DNA of 64,000 bases from Roseibium album (GTDB lineage Bacteria > Pseudomonadota > Alphaproteobacteria > Rhizobiales > Stappiaceae), in assembly GCF_001404515.1 (NCBI RefSeq), contig NZ_CXWE01000013.1:59858-123857 (forward strand), written 5' to 3'. Numbering within the stretch: position 1 is the first letter of the stretch; each line of letters begins with the position of its first letter. The notes under the pieces were generated by a model. The model saw only the letters and a program-made list of their open reading frames with translations, ran no database searches and was not told the DNA's origin. Below are positions 1-8,987 of the stretch, piece after piece. The translations under genes and the position numbers were made by a program.

Positions 1-467
1 TTGTCCTGATGCACAATCTCGATGATCTTGTCTGAAGGGTCGATCAGCTTCAGCTTCCCTGCGGGGACAACATAGAACCACAGTCTATTGTCACCGACTT
101 CCGCCAATTCGGAGAAACTGAATTCACCCCAGGGCTCAACATCCTGGATTCGATTGTCCAGTTGGGCGAGCCGGTCCCGGCATTCCTTCAACGCCTTCCT
201 GTTTTTCAGTGTGGCATCGACAACTTTTTCAAGATCGAACTCGTCAGGAACGGTCACCGGGCGGCGTTGGGTGGCACAGTCCACCAGCCAGCGCAACGCC
301 TCGACGGCCTCGCGTCCCAGTCCGGGCGGAACGGCTTCCAGATCCTTTTGTGCCGAGGCAAGCGGTACAAGATGAAAAACTCCGAAGGATTGGGCAGCCT
401 CAAGCACCTTTTCCTTGTCATTCAGAATTCCGACAAGACTGACCTTTACGAGCGGAACGATGGTCAT
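1..467 (-). CDS. atpI: V-type ATP synthase subunit I, N-terminal part (cut by window edge)
   Basis: The reading frame opens with MTIVPLVKVSLVGI at an ATG that overlaps the subunit D stop codon (ATGA), and it stays open for 155 codons to the window edge. This opening resembles the cytoplasmic N-terminal arm of V/A-type subunit I, the membrane stator that contacts the c-ring and conducts ions with it. Only that arm is visible; the membrane half lies outside. The tight overlap with atpD supports translational coupling. Subunit I is the best guess from sequence feel plus the usual B-D-I order; the missing C-terminus prevents confirmation. Confidence 0.8.
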   Translation of the reverse strand, partial: MTIVPLVKVSLVGILNDKEKVLEAAQSFGVFHLVPLASAQKDLEAVPPGLGREAVEALRWLVDCATQRRPVTVPDEFDLEKVVDATLKNRKALKECRDRLAQLDNRIQDVEPWGEFSFSELAEVGDNRLWFYVVPAGKLKLIDPSDKIIEIVHQD

Positions 468-1087
468 ATGCGGGCCATCCTTTCCTCGGCACTGCGAGCA
501 GCCGTCTTACGCTTGGAAATCTTGGCACGCACAACAGCGTCACGCTCCGCGTCGGCAAGCGCCATCCGTATTTTCTTTATGTTCCGCTCAGCGCGCGGGA
601 TCAGGACCTTCTCGAACAGATTGACACGCCGCGATATCACGGCCTCGGCTTCAATCAGCTTGTCGATACGTTCTCGCGCCACATCGCGCTTGAGGTTCAG
701 TCGCAGCAATTCGCGCATGCCATCGACATACGGATCGACCCAATGGGGACGCGCAAGCAGGGAATACGGCTCAACTTCAACATCGATTTCACCAAGAACC
801 GGCAAAACAGTGCCGGAAAGATTTTGCTCCGACCGCTCGACACCTTTCAACCGTACCAGTCCCTCAAGCGGAACGTGCTTGTTCGCCAACATAGGCAGGG
901 CTGCCGCAAGATCGGCAAAACGCTGCTCATAGTGTTGCTCAAGCCGCGCCAGGGTTTCCTTTGCCTTGGCCCGCTCCGCTGTTATCTGAAGCCGTTTCAG
1001 CTCGAGAGACGGCAGAAATCGCCGATATTCCGCAAGCTGCGTGCTTTCCCGTGCGAGTGAGGACTTGTTGAGTGCAAGCTTTGCCAT
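464..1087 (-). CDS. atpD: V-type ATP synthase subunit D (central stalk)
   Basis: This 207-residue protein starts MAKLALNKSSLARE and has the long-helix composition of V/A-type subunit D, the rotor shaft inside the A3B3 hexamer. The N-terminal helix (about residues 5-75) and C-terminal helix (about 125-200) are rich in Leu, Arg and Glu, as expected for the antiparallel coiled coil, and the length is normal for the family (about 200-215). It overlaps atpB upstream and the subunit I gene downstream by a few bases, so the three are probably translated from one mRNA. Confidence 0.9.
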   Translation of the reverse strand: MAKLALNKSSLARESTQLAEYRRFLPSLELKRLQITAERAKAKETLARLEQHYEQRFADLAAALPMLANKHVPLEGLVRLKGVERSEQNLSGTVLPVLGEIDVEVEPYSLLARPHWVDPYVDGMRELLRLNLKRDVARERIDKLIEAEAVISRRVNLFEKVLIPRAERNIKKIRMALADAERDAVVRAKISKRKTAARSAEERMARI

Positions 1088-2460
1088 CAGGCGGCAGCCT
1101 CCCCGCTACTGTTTTCCCCCGGCGGTGTCTGTTTCTTTGGATAGTACTTGTCGATCAGTCCCTGTTTCATCAAGAGTTGCGCGGGCTCGAAACACTCCGC
1201 AAGCGTCTGCCAGCAAAGATCGAGAGCCTCTTCAAGCGGTTTTGACACTTCGATGTCCATGAAACGCTCGCGGAACAAGGCACCAAACTTGAGGAGTTGC
1301 CTGTCGTAACCGGACAGTTCAAAGGCCATCGACTGCTTTTGTTCCGCGTCGCGAGCGCCGGAGTAAAAGCGTATCATGGTGTTCATGATCTGGTTGTGGT
1401 CCTCACGCGTGACCTTGCCGATGACATGCTGCTTCAGTCGCGAGAGCGAACCGAACGGGTCAAGGACACCGCTGTGCAGATAAAACTGACCTTCGGTGAT
1501 GTAACCGGTGTTGTCCGGCACCGGATGCGTTACGTCATTTCCGGGCATGGTCGTGACCGTCAGAATGGTTACCGAGCCCGAGCCCTTGAAGTCGCATGCC
1601 TTTTCATAACGGCGCGCCAGTTGGGAATAGAGGTCGCCGGGATACCCACGGTTCGCCGGGACGCGCTCCATGGCGATGGAGACCTCCTTCATGGCATCCG
1701 CAAATGCGGTCATGTCGGTCATGAGCACAAGAACGCGCTTGCCCTCTTCAACAGCAAATTTTTCGGCAACCGCCAGGGCCATGTCGGGCACTTGCAGGCG
1801 TTCGACAACCGGGTCGGATGCCTGATTGATAAACATCACGGTTCGCGGGAAGACGCCTGCGTCCTCGAATTGTTTCCGGAAAAATGCATAGTCGTCGAAT
1901 ATCAGTCCGAGACCGCCAAAAACCACGATATCTGCATCCGCCTGGATACCAATCCGGGCCAGAAAAGGATTGTAGGGCTCACCGGAAACCGAAAAAATCG
2001 GGATCTTCTGGCTCTCCACCAGGCAGTTGAAGATGTCGATCATGGGCACGTCGGTCCGGATCATGCGAGAGGCCAGAACGCGTTTCATGGGATTGGCCGA
2101 CGGTCCGCCGATCGGAACGGTCGGGTCACTTCCCAGATCGGGACCTTGATCTATCGGGTGTCCTGCACCGTCGAAAACGCGGCCAAGAATATTGTCGGAG
2201 TAGGTTACCTTGGCCGGTTCGCCCAAAAATCTCACAGATGCATTGTTTGCCAGCCCCTTCGTGCCGGAGTTCACCTGAAGCGAAACCATGTCGTCATCAA
2301 TGTTGATGACTTGCGCCAGAGATGTGGTTCCGTTCCCGGCGTCAACCAGTGCGAGATCCCCCAGGCATGGCCGCCCTTCGGACTCCGATTTCGACGCCGA
2401 CACCTGAATTCGGATGATGTCACCGACAATATCGACGATACGGGTATGGGAGACGAGCAT
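1087..2460 (-). CDS. atpB: V-type ATP synthase subunit B (non-catalytic)
   Basis: A 457-residue V/A-type B subunit. It lacks a Walker A P-loop and has SVSGEPYNPFLARI at the equivalent place, as expected for the non-catalytic regulatory nucleotide site. Other family stretches are ILGRVFDGAGHPID, the SGARDAEQ segment and GYITEGQFYLH. The ATG at 2460 was chosen because AAGGGGG precedes it; an in-frame start at 2514 lacks such a site. This is the first gene of the visible operon: no catalytic A subunit lies upstream, which is unusual because A normally precedes B directly. Confidence 0.93.
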   Translation of the reverse strand: MLVSHTRIVDIVGDIIRIQVSASKSESEGRPCLGDLALVDAGNGTTSLAQVINIDDDMVSLQVNSGTKGLANNASVRFLGEPAKVTYSDNILGRVFDGAGHPIDQGPDLGSDPTVPIGGPSANPMKRVLASRMIRTDVPMIDIFNCLVESQKIPIFSVSGEPYNPFLARIGIQADADIVVFGGLGLIFDDYAFFRKQFEDAGVFPRTVMFINQASDPVVERLQVPDMALAVAEKFAVEEGKRVLVLMTDMTAFADAMKEVSIAMERVPANRGYPGDLYSQLARRYEKACDFKGSGSVTILTVTTMPGNDVTHPVPDNTGYITEGQFYLHSGVLDPFGSLSRLKQHVIGKVTREDHNQIMNTMIRFYSGARDAEQKQSMAFELSGYDRQLLKFGALFRERFMDIEVSKPLEEALDLCWQTLAECFEPAQLLMKQGLIDKYYPKKQTPPGENSSGEAAA

Positions 2461-3154
2461 TGTTGCCCCCTTGGGAATAAGACGTGAACGACGCATGTGC
2501 CAGGCATGCAGCACGGCGCCGCCTGTTCACACGCACTTTATCTTATGCGGGTTGATCCACCTGACACAACCTGAACGATGAGTTCGCCGCTACGCCAATT
2601 TCAACAGCAGCGATGTTAAAAGGGAAATTGTTACGCGCATATGACCTGAATCATTTCCTGCAAAATCTTAAAAACGTGACGGGACTTTATTGAACCGGGC
2701 AGAAAGGATCTCCAGGCCGGACATATCTCATTGCGTTCCGAGCGGCTTCGCGAACCAGTTCGGCAGTGCCGTGTCTGCGACACAGGAAATACAGAATCCA
2801 CCGTGGCAGTCCCGGACAGGTTAAACTGGTCATATTGTTATTAGTTACGAGCGCAGCCGGAAATGAGACACGCATAAAAGAGTCCATGTTAAAATGAACA
2901 ACAAAAAAGCCAAACCAGCTTCACAACCCGCTGTACAATTAACAGTTATATTCGCATGCTAGTGAATTTTGCGCAGGCACAATGAATTCATTAATTTACT
3001 CACACTTACATATTTTGACATTTGTTCATTTTTTTATTTATTTTTGCGATGAAATCATGTTTTTTTAACTTAGAAAATTTAAACCCTGTTAATATTTCGC
3101 GCACGAATCAGAATCTGATTTTGTTTCGTTGAATCGCTACGCGTGGAGAGAAAC
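2461..3154. other. AT-rich divergent intergenic region
   Basis: About 690 bases separate the V-ATPase operon from the cytochrome b gene. The part from roughly 2860 to 3140 is strikingly AT-rich with long T and A runs, unlike the GC-rich genes on either side. It must carry promoters for both directions. A 66-codon minus-strand frame (2687-2887) is present but has no recognisable features and I do not call it a gene. I see no remnant of a V-ATPase A subunit here. Confidence 0.7.
3015..3043 (+). promoter_or_regulatory. Possible sigma-70-type promoter for the cytochrome b operon
   Basis: TTGACA at 3015-3020 is followed after 17 bases by TTATTT at 3038-3043 inside the AT-rich spacer, about 110 bases before the first gene. 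The -35 is a consensus match but the -10 is poor, and AT-rich DNA yields such matches by chance. Confidence 0.25.
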
Positions 3155-4942
3155 TTGACGGACCAAGTGACAGATCACACCCTTGAACTCACTCCTCCAC
3201 CGAACTCGCAAGACCGCACTACGCCGGGCTCCAGACATAACAGCTCCAGGAGAGCATCGGGATCACCCGACGCGCCGAAGGCGCCCGTTCGGAGCGACCT
3301 TGGAACAATCCTTCTCCACTGGACACTGGTGATTGCAATCGTCACCAGCCTGGTTACAGGGCTCAGACTGTCTTCGGATGCAGAGGGATCCTGGTTTGCC
3401 AAACTTTTCGAACCTATCCTGCCGCAAGGTGAAATCTGGACATGGCACTACGTGTCCGCGGTCTTCGTACTGGCACTCATTTTTGCCTATGCCGCCTATA
3501 TGTCTGCCGCGCGGCTGAAACGCCGCATTTCATCCAAGAAAATCGTCGTGCTGTCGCTGCCGGCCAGCAACAAATTGCGGATCGCGGCCATCAACGTCAT
3601 CGCCTACTGGATCCTGTTCGCCGCGATTGTTGTTCTTTCTGTGACGGGGGTCCTGCTTTTTCTTGGTCATGGCGGCCTTTGGGTCACTGTTCACTACGTC
3701 TCGGCACTTACTGTGCTGACCTACATCGTTGCGCATGTCGGGCTGCACTACTTCTATGGCGGTGTCGCTCAATTGCTTCGCCTGTTTAGGCCGCAGTCGC
3801 TGCGTCAGTTTCCGGGCATGAGCCGCTATCCGCTGTTGAAGTCGGCAGCCCTCGGCGGCGTGGTCATCGCCGGTGCCGTTGCTCTCGATTTCGGTACGCG
3901 AAGTGATCTATTCGTTTCCCAGGCATCGGTTCTCCCCAAACTGGATGGTGTGCTTGACGACGCGACCTGGCAAGGAGCACGGCCCGTTTTTGTGCGAACC
4001 CATCAAGGTTCCAACTTGAACGGTACAGGCGAGTCCACGGTTGAGGTCCGTGCAGCCCAGGTCGGCGACAAGATTGCGTTTGCATTCCGCTGGGAGGACG
4101 GCAACCGGTCCTTGAAGCGGCATCCCATCATCAAGACGGAAGAGGGGTGGCGCATGCTCAACAACCGGGCCGACATCTCCGACGAAACGGCGTATTACGA
4201 GGACAAGTTTTCCGTCGCCTTTTCCAGGACCGACGCGTTCGGCGGCGGCGATTCCACACACATGGGACCAAAACCCCTCGGCGACAAGCCAGCGGCACTC
4301 CACGGCCGCGGACTGCATTACACAACCGACGGCAGCCTGATGGACGTCTGGCAATGGAAAGCCGCCCGCGGCGGCATGCTGGGCAAGGTTGACGACATGT
4401 GGTTCGGAACACCGCTTGAGCCTAATGAAGCGCAGGCAGCCGGCAAGAAGCGCTACAGTGCCGGCTATGCCGCGGACGAAGGCAAGTCGTTCTACGTCTA
4501 CAATTACAAGAAACAACCGGGATCAGACTATGAGGGCACCGTGGACGTTTTGCGTCTTCCTGCCGACCATGTGAGAACGGCTGCCCTGATGGGCAATCTC
4601 GACATGTCTGTCGAGGCAACCGATGATGCCGGATCGCAATGGTGGATGTTCGATGCCGAAAGCGTCCCGTATTCAGCAGAGAAGGACGCGGACATTCCGG
4701 TCGGAACGGTTATTCCGGGTGTCCTTATCACGGGAGAATATCTTGGCAGCCGCGCGGACCTGAACGGCGGTGCCAAATGGCAGGACGGCTATTGGACTCT
4801 TGAGGTCATTCGCGACATGGACACCGGCAACCACCAGGATCTTCCCATGGAAGACGGTCTTTATGTCTGGCTGTCCGTTTTCGATCACAATCAAACACGC
4901 CACACGCGACACTCGCGCCCAGTGCGCTTGACTTTCAACTGA
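3155..4942 (+). CDS. Cytochrome b561-type membrane domain fused to ethylbenzene-dehydrogenase-type haem-binding domain
   Basis: A 595-residue two-part protein. After a Ser/Pro-rich cytoplasmic lead, residues about 50-230 hold several hydrophobic helices with histidines typical of di-haem cytochrome b561 (ILLHWTLVIAI, TWHYVSAVF, TVHYVSALTV, IVAHVGLHYF). A further hydrophobic helix leads into a C-terminal soluble domain of about 330 residues that resembles the haem-binding gamma subunit of ethylbenzene/DMSO-type dehydrogenases (LDGVLDDATWQGA, WQDGYWTLEVIRDMDTG), probably periplasmic. I chose TTG at 3155 because GGAGAGAAAC stands directly before it; the GTG at 3143 has no ribosome site. A redox partner gene follows after 29 bases. 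The electron acceptor is unknown. Confidence 0.8.
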   Translation: MTDQVTDHTLELTPPPNSQDRTTPGSRHNSSRRASGSPDAPKAPVRSDLGTILLHWTLVIAIVTSLVTGLRLSSDAEGSWFAKLFEPILPQGEIWTWHYVSAVFVLALIFAYAAYMSAARLKRRISSKKIVVLSLPASNKLRIAAINVIAYWILFAAIVVLSVTGVLLFLGHGGLWVTVHYVSALTVLTYIVAHVGLHYFYGGVAQLLRLFRPQSLRQFPGMSRYPLLKSAALGGVVIAGAVALDFGTRSDLFVSQASVLPKLDGVLDDATWQGARPVFVRTHQGSNLNGTGESTVEVRAAQVGDKIAFAFRWEDGNRSLKRHPIIKTEEGWRMLNNRADISDETAYYEDKFSVAFSRTDAFGGGDSTHMGPKPLGDKPAALHGRGLHYTTDGSLMDVWQWKAARGGMLGKVDDMWFGTPLEPNEAQAAGKKRYSAGYAADEGKSFYVYNYKKQPGSDYEGTVDVLRLPADHVRTAALMGNLDMSVEATDDAGSQWWMFDAESVPYSAEKDADIPVGTVIPGVLITGEYLGSRADLNGGAKWQDGYWTLEVIRDMDTGNHQDLPMEDGLYVWLSVFDHNQTRHTRHSRPVRLTFN

Positions 4943-4971
4943 TACAGCCAAGGCCAGTACGGACAAACCCA

Positions 4972-5988
4972 ATGTCGAAGAGCACCTGTACCGTCACGAT
5001 CAACGGAAAAAAGATCAAGGCAAATGTCGGGGACACACTGATTGACGCAGGCCTTGGAGGAAGGCTGGTCCTGCCGCATGATTGTTGTTCGGGCCAATGC
5101 GAAACCTGCCGTGTGCGCGTGCTCGACGGGCAGGTCGATTCCCTGGGAACCGACGAGAAGAATACCGTACTCGGGTGCCTGGCGGTACTGGAAGGAGATG
5201 CCGAAATCTCCTACGACCCCGTGCCGATCGTCAAAACCATCAAGGGAACTGTCGAGAGCATCCAGAAAATCAAGGATGACTATCTCGAGGTTCGTGTGAG
5301 AACCGTCAAACCCGTTACCTGGTTGCCGGGACAATATCTGCGTGCAACCTTTTCCGGTTTTCCGGCAAGAGACTACAGTCCGACAACACCGCTCAATCTC
5401 GATGCGGAACAGGATGTGATCGTCTTTCACATCAAGGTCTATCCGAACAGCGTCGTCTCCTCGAAGCTCGGTTCTGAAATCGCCAAGGGCCACAGCGTCA
5501 AACTGCGCGGGCCGTTCGGAAACGGCTTCCTGCGCAGACAGCCCGAGCCAATCGTCCTGACATCGACCGGAACAGGGTTTGCCCCGATATGGGCGATCGC
5601 GGTCGCGGCGATTCTCGGTCAGCCGGAGCGAGACATCAGGCTTGTCGTCGGCGCCAGAACCAAGGACGGCCTTTACATGCGTGACGCCATACGCTGGCTG
5701 CGGAACCGTGGCGTGTCCGTGACGCTGACCGCAAGTGATGGCGATGACGAGACCATCTTGACGGCCAGGCCTTGTGAACTGCTCGGCGAGCTGACAGAAG
5801 ACCACGTCATCTATTCGGCAGGCGCCCCGTCTCACGTGGAAGCAACACGGGAGGTCGCACGGCAGGCAGGCGCGACCTTCTACGCAGATCCGTTTTTTGT
5901 CGCGGAGGAAAGCAGCGGGCTGAAAATGCTTGCGTCGGCCCTGCTGCGCAAAGCGAGAACGCCGTTTGCAACGGCCGCCGCCAGCTGA
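4972..5988 (+). CDS. 2Fe-2S ferredoxin / FAD / NAD(P)H reductase
   Basis: A 338-residue flavoreductase of the phenol-hydroxylase-reductase or CDP-6-deoxyglucoseen-reductase kind. Residues about 5-85 form a plant-type ferredoxin with CCSGQCETC (the CxxxxCxxC spacing) and a fourth Cys in VLGC. The FAD domain carries RDYSPTT, and the NAD domain has STGTGFAPIWA and ends near IYSAGAPSH. It should move electrons from NAD(P)H through FAD to the 2Fe-2S cluster. It sits directly behind the cytochrome b fusion gene, so cytochrome b is its likely acceptor. That partnership is inferred from position only. Confidence 0.88.
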   Translation: MSKSTCTVTINGKKIKANVGDTLIDAGLGGRLVLPHDCCSGQCETCRVRVLDGQVDSLGTDEKNTVLGCLAVLEGDAEISYDPVPIVKTIKGTVESIQKIKDDYLEVRVRTVKPVTWLPGQYLRATFSGFPARDYSPTTPLNLDAEQDVIVFHIKVYPNSVVSSKLGSEIAKGHSVKLRGPFGNGFLRRQPEPIVLTSTGTGFAPIWAIAVAAILGQPERDIRLVVGARTKDGLYMRDAIRWLRNRGVSVTLTASDGDDETILTARPCELLGELTEDHVIYSAGAPSHVEATREVARQAGATFYADPFFVAEESSGLKMLASALLRKARTPFATAAAS

Positions 5989-6081
5989 TCTCTTTCGGAT
6001 TCTTTGTCGCAAGCTGGCAGGAGAATCCCTGTCAGCTGAAAACTGGTACGCGATGTTCCGGTTGAACTTGTCCGGGCGCGG

Positions 6082-8973
6082 TTACTGCGCTGCGGCAGTT
6101 ATCGGTCCCTGACATTCGAAAAGCAAATCGTCCATCTGGGAAACCGGCATCGGATGACCGAGGAAATATCCCTGGGCGTCCGTGCATCCGATATCCTTCA
6201 ACATCTCCAGAAGCAACTCGGTTTCCACACCTTCGGCGGTCGTCGTCATGTCCAGGTTCTTGGCCAGATCAATGACCGCCTTGACGATCGAAACCGACTC
6301 GTCCGAATAGGCCATCGAACGGACAAATGACTGATCGATCTTGATCTTGTCGAAGGGGAAGCGGCGCAGGTAACTCAGCGACGAATATCCGGTCCCGAAA
6401 TCGTCCATGGACACCTTGACACCGAGCGCTTTGGCCTGGTGCAGCGCATCCAGAATATCGTCGGACTCGATGAGAAGAACGCTCTCGGTGACTTCGAGTT
6501 CCAGCCGGTCGGCCCGGAGTTCGGATCTGGCAAGTGCTCCAATCAGCACCGGTCCGAAGCCGTGACCCCGCAACTGGCGCGGTGACAGATTGACCGCAAT
6601 GCGAAGATGCTCGGGCCAACTCGCCGCCCGCCGGCAGGCTTCGTTCAGGACCCATTCTCCCAGCGGAACGATCAGACCGGTGTCTTCCGCAAGAGGTATG
6701 AATTCCATTGGCGGCACCATGCCGCGTTTCGGGTGGTTCCAGCGTACGAGCGCCTCAAACCCTGTCACGGCATTGGTTTCGAGCGAATATTGCGGCTGAA
6801 AATAGAGTTCCAGTTCCGAATTTGCGATCGCGTGCCTCAGATCGGTGATCAGTTCCCTGCGTTCGCTGACAGCTGTTCCCATGTCCGTTTCAAAGAACCG
6901 GTGGGTGTTGCGTCCGTCCTCTTTTGCCTGGTAGAGCGCAAGGTCGGCCTGCTTGAACAGTTCGTCACCTACAACGTCATTGCCCTTGGAAACGGAAATT
7001 CCGATGCTGACACCGATAACGATCTCATGATCCGCAATCTTGAATGGCTTGGACAATTCCCAGATGACGGATTGTGCGAGTTCGTCAACCGCGTAGAGGT
7101 CAGCCGGCAGATCGGACAGGATAGCAAACTCGTCGCCTCCCAGACGGACAACCAATTCCCGCTCACTGATCAGGTCCTTCAGGCGATCGGCAACCTGGCG
7201 CAACAATTCGTCGCCAATCGGATGACCGAGCGAGTCGTTGACCGTTTTGAATTCATCCAGATCCAGGCACAGAATTGCGAATTCACCACCTTGAGATTTT
7301 TGCCGTTTCAGCAAGGCCTCGAGCTGATCCCTGAATTCTATCCTGTTGGGCAATTGCGTCAGCATGTCATGGCGCGCAAGGAATGCCAGCCTGTCGCGCG
7401 CTTCCTGCCGCTCGGTAATGTCTTCCGAGATCGCGACCCAGCCGCCATCGCAAAGCGGTTGCCTGGTCGTCAGGACGATCCTGCCGGATTCGATACGAAC
7501 CATTTCCGTGCTTTGCGGACCAGCCTTCGAACGCATCAGCGGAAATTTCATTTCCACGCCTACCGGCACATCGGTTTCAACAACGTCAACCTTGAGAACC
7601 GCTGCAATTTCTGCTGCGGTCATTCCCGGTTTCACCGCGTCCTGATCCAGCTCGAACAGCTCGTTGTATCGTTGGTTCGAAACAATCAGCTTGCCTTTGG
7701 CGTCGAACATGCACAGCCCGTGCGACATGTTGTTCAACGCAGCGTCGAACAGGACATTCTGCTCGCGGAGCTTGGCTTCCTGAGACTTCAATATCGTGTT
7801 TTTCTCATGAACCCTGACACGTAGCGCATCGCGTTCCTTGACCGACCTTTGAAGCGATACAACGGATCTGGCAATGTCTCCAACCTCGTCGAGACGTTCC
7901 GTGCCGACCACCCTGTTTTCAAAGTCACCGGCGGCAATTCCCGACAGGACCCTGGTGATCGTGGTCAAAGGGCGCGTGATCTGGCGCGACAGGAGAAAGG
8001 CAACACCTGCAAAAGCGACAAGGGCAAGAAGACCGAACAGAAACAGCCGCTTCAGAAGCTTGGTTTCTTCTTCCACGCCAATTTTGGTGAGTTCGTTCTG
8101 TGTCTCCGTCAACTGCTCAATCGGCAACAAGGCGCAGATCGTGACCGGTGTGATCGGCATTCCGCACTTGATCACGTGGCTGCCGTTCAGCGTGATATTT
8201 GGTGTTTCGGGAGAGACCTCGATTGCAGAAAGCGGTCCGTCGAAACTGGCTCTGGAGATAATCTTGCCATCATAGACGATTGCCAAACCGAACGAATTGA
8301 TATCGGTCAGTCCCGCAAGCATCGGTTCTTCTTCACGAAGCCAGCGTTGAGCCAGCAATCCGCCGACCACGTATCCGAATTCGTCGAAGACCGGGACAAA
8401 AATCACCTGCGAAACCGCATTCACATTCTTTTCAGGAACAAAAACCTGCGATTCTGTCTCTGGCAGAACGCTTGAAAAAGTGATGACTTCGCCGGGAATA
8501 CTTTCATACAGGGACCGGGAGATGTCCTCAATGAAGCTGTAGTTGGATATCCCGGCTCCGAGAGCAACCAGATCGGCCTCGTAGGACGATGCTCCGATGA
8601 CCCTGCCCTCTTCATCCAGAACCACAATGCCATCGATATCATCCAACTCTGCCAACGGCCCGAGCAACTCGGACATGGCAACATTGTTCCGCGATTCTAT
8701 CGCCTTGACGATATTGGGGTCCGCGGCAATTGCACTGACGCGGCGAAGCCTGTCTTCAAAGAGAAGCTCGAGCCTTTTTCCGGCAAGCTTCACATCCGCG
8801 GTCAGGGTTTCGAGCAGTCGGGATTGTGACAGCTTCAATAGCTCCGTTTGCTGCCGGGCCATGCTGTCTTCCAACTGATACGCGACAAGCCCGATCAAAC
8901 CTGCAAACGCACATAGCGCTGTGAAAACAGCGCCATATGTATAGTTCCAGAGGAGTGACGAGTGACGTATCAT
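6082..8973 (-). CDS. Membrane sensor with HAMP, PAS, GGDEF and EAL domains
   Basis: A 963-residue cyclic-di-GMP signalling protein. An N-terminal helix and a second helix near residue 320 bracket a periplasmic sensor of about 270 residues. HAMP (RQITRPLTTITRVLSGIAAG), a PAS domain, GGDEF and EAL follow. The cyclase motif RLGGDEFAIL is intact and the phosphodiesterase domain has FEALVRWNHP and DDFGTGYSSL, so both activities look possible. The gene starts 14 bases after the stop of a PstS-like periplasmic protein, which is the obvious candidate ligand sensor for it. Which activity dominates cannot be told from sequence. Confidence 0.92.
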   Translation of the reverse strand: MIRHSSLLWNYTYGAVFTALCAFAGLIGLVAYQLEDSMARQQTELLKLSQSRLLETLTADVKLAGKRLELLFEDRLRRVSAIAADPNIVKAIESRNNVAMSELLGPLAELDDIDGIVVLDEEGRVIGASSYEADLVALGAGISNYSFIEDISRSLYESIPGEVITFSSVLPETESQVFVPEKNVNAVSQVIFVPVFDEFGYVVGGLLAQRWLREEEPMLAGLTDINSFGLAIVYDGKIISRASFDGPLSAIEVSPETPNITLNGSHVIKCGMPITPVTICALLPIEQLTETQNELTKIGVEEETKLLKRLFLFGLLALVAFAGVAFLLSRQITRPLTTITRVLSGIAAGDFENRVVGTERLDEVGDIARSVVSLQRSVKERDALRVRVHEKNTILKSQEAKLREQNVLFDAALNNMSHGLCMFDAKGKLIVSNQRYNELFELDQDAVKPGMTAAEIAAVLKVDVVETDVPVGVEMKFPLMRSKAGPQSTEMVRIESGRIVLTTRQPLCDGGWVAISEDITERQEARDRLAFLARHDMLTQLPNRIEFRDQLEALLKRQKSQGGEFAILCLDLDEFKTVNDSLGHPIGDELLRQVADRLKDLISERELVVRLGGDEFAILSDLPADLYAVDELAQSVIWELSKPFKIADHEIVIGVSIGISVSKGNDVVGDELFKQADLALYQAKEDGRNTHRFFETDMGTAVSERRELITDLRHAIANSELELYFQPQYSLETNAVTGFEALVRWNHPKRGMVPPMEFIPLAEDTGLIVPLGEWVLNEACRRAASWPEHLRIAVNLSPRQLRGHGFGPVLIGALARSELRADRLELEVTESVLLIESDDILDALHQAKALGVKVSMDDFGTGYSSLSYLRRFPFDKIKIDQSFVRSMAYSDESVSIVKAVIDLAKNLDMTTTAEGVETELLLEMLKDIGCTDAQGYFLGHPMPVSQMDDLLFECQGPITAAAQ

Positions 8974-8987
8974 GTTTGCTCAGAGCA

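Noticed and set aside
1297..2487. A 396-codon plus-strand frame opposite V-ATPase subunit B
   Set aside because: It is a mirror of the clearly real atpB gene on the other strand, with no ribosome site and no recognisable protein features.
2687..2887. 66-codon minus-strand frame in the AT-rich spacer
   Set aside because: No motif, no ribosome site and unusual composition; it looks like chance.
6607..7824. A 405-codon plus-strand frame inside the GGDEF-EAL gene
   Set aside because: The opposite strand carries intact GGDEF and EAL motifs; this frame is only its antisense shadow.
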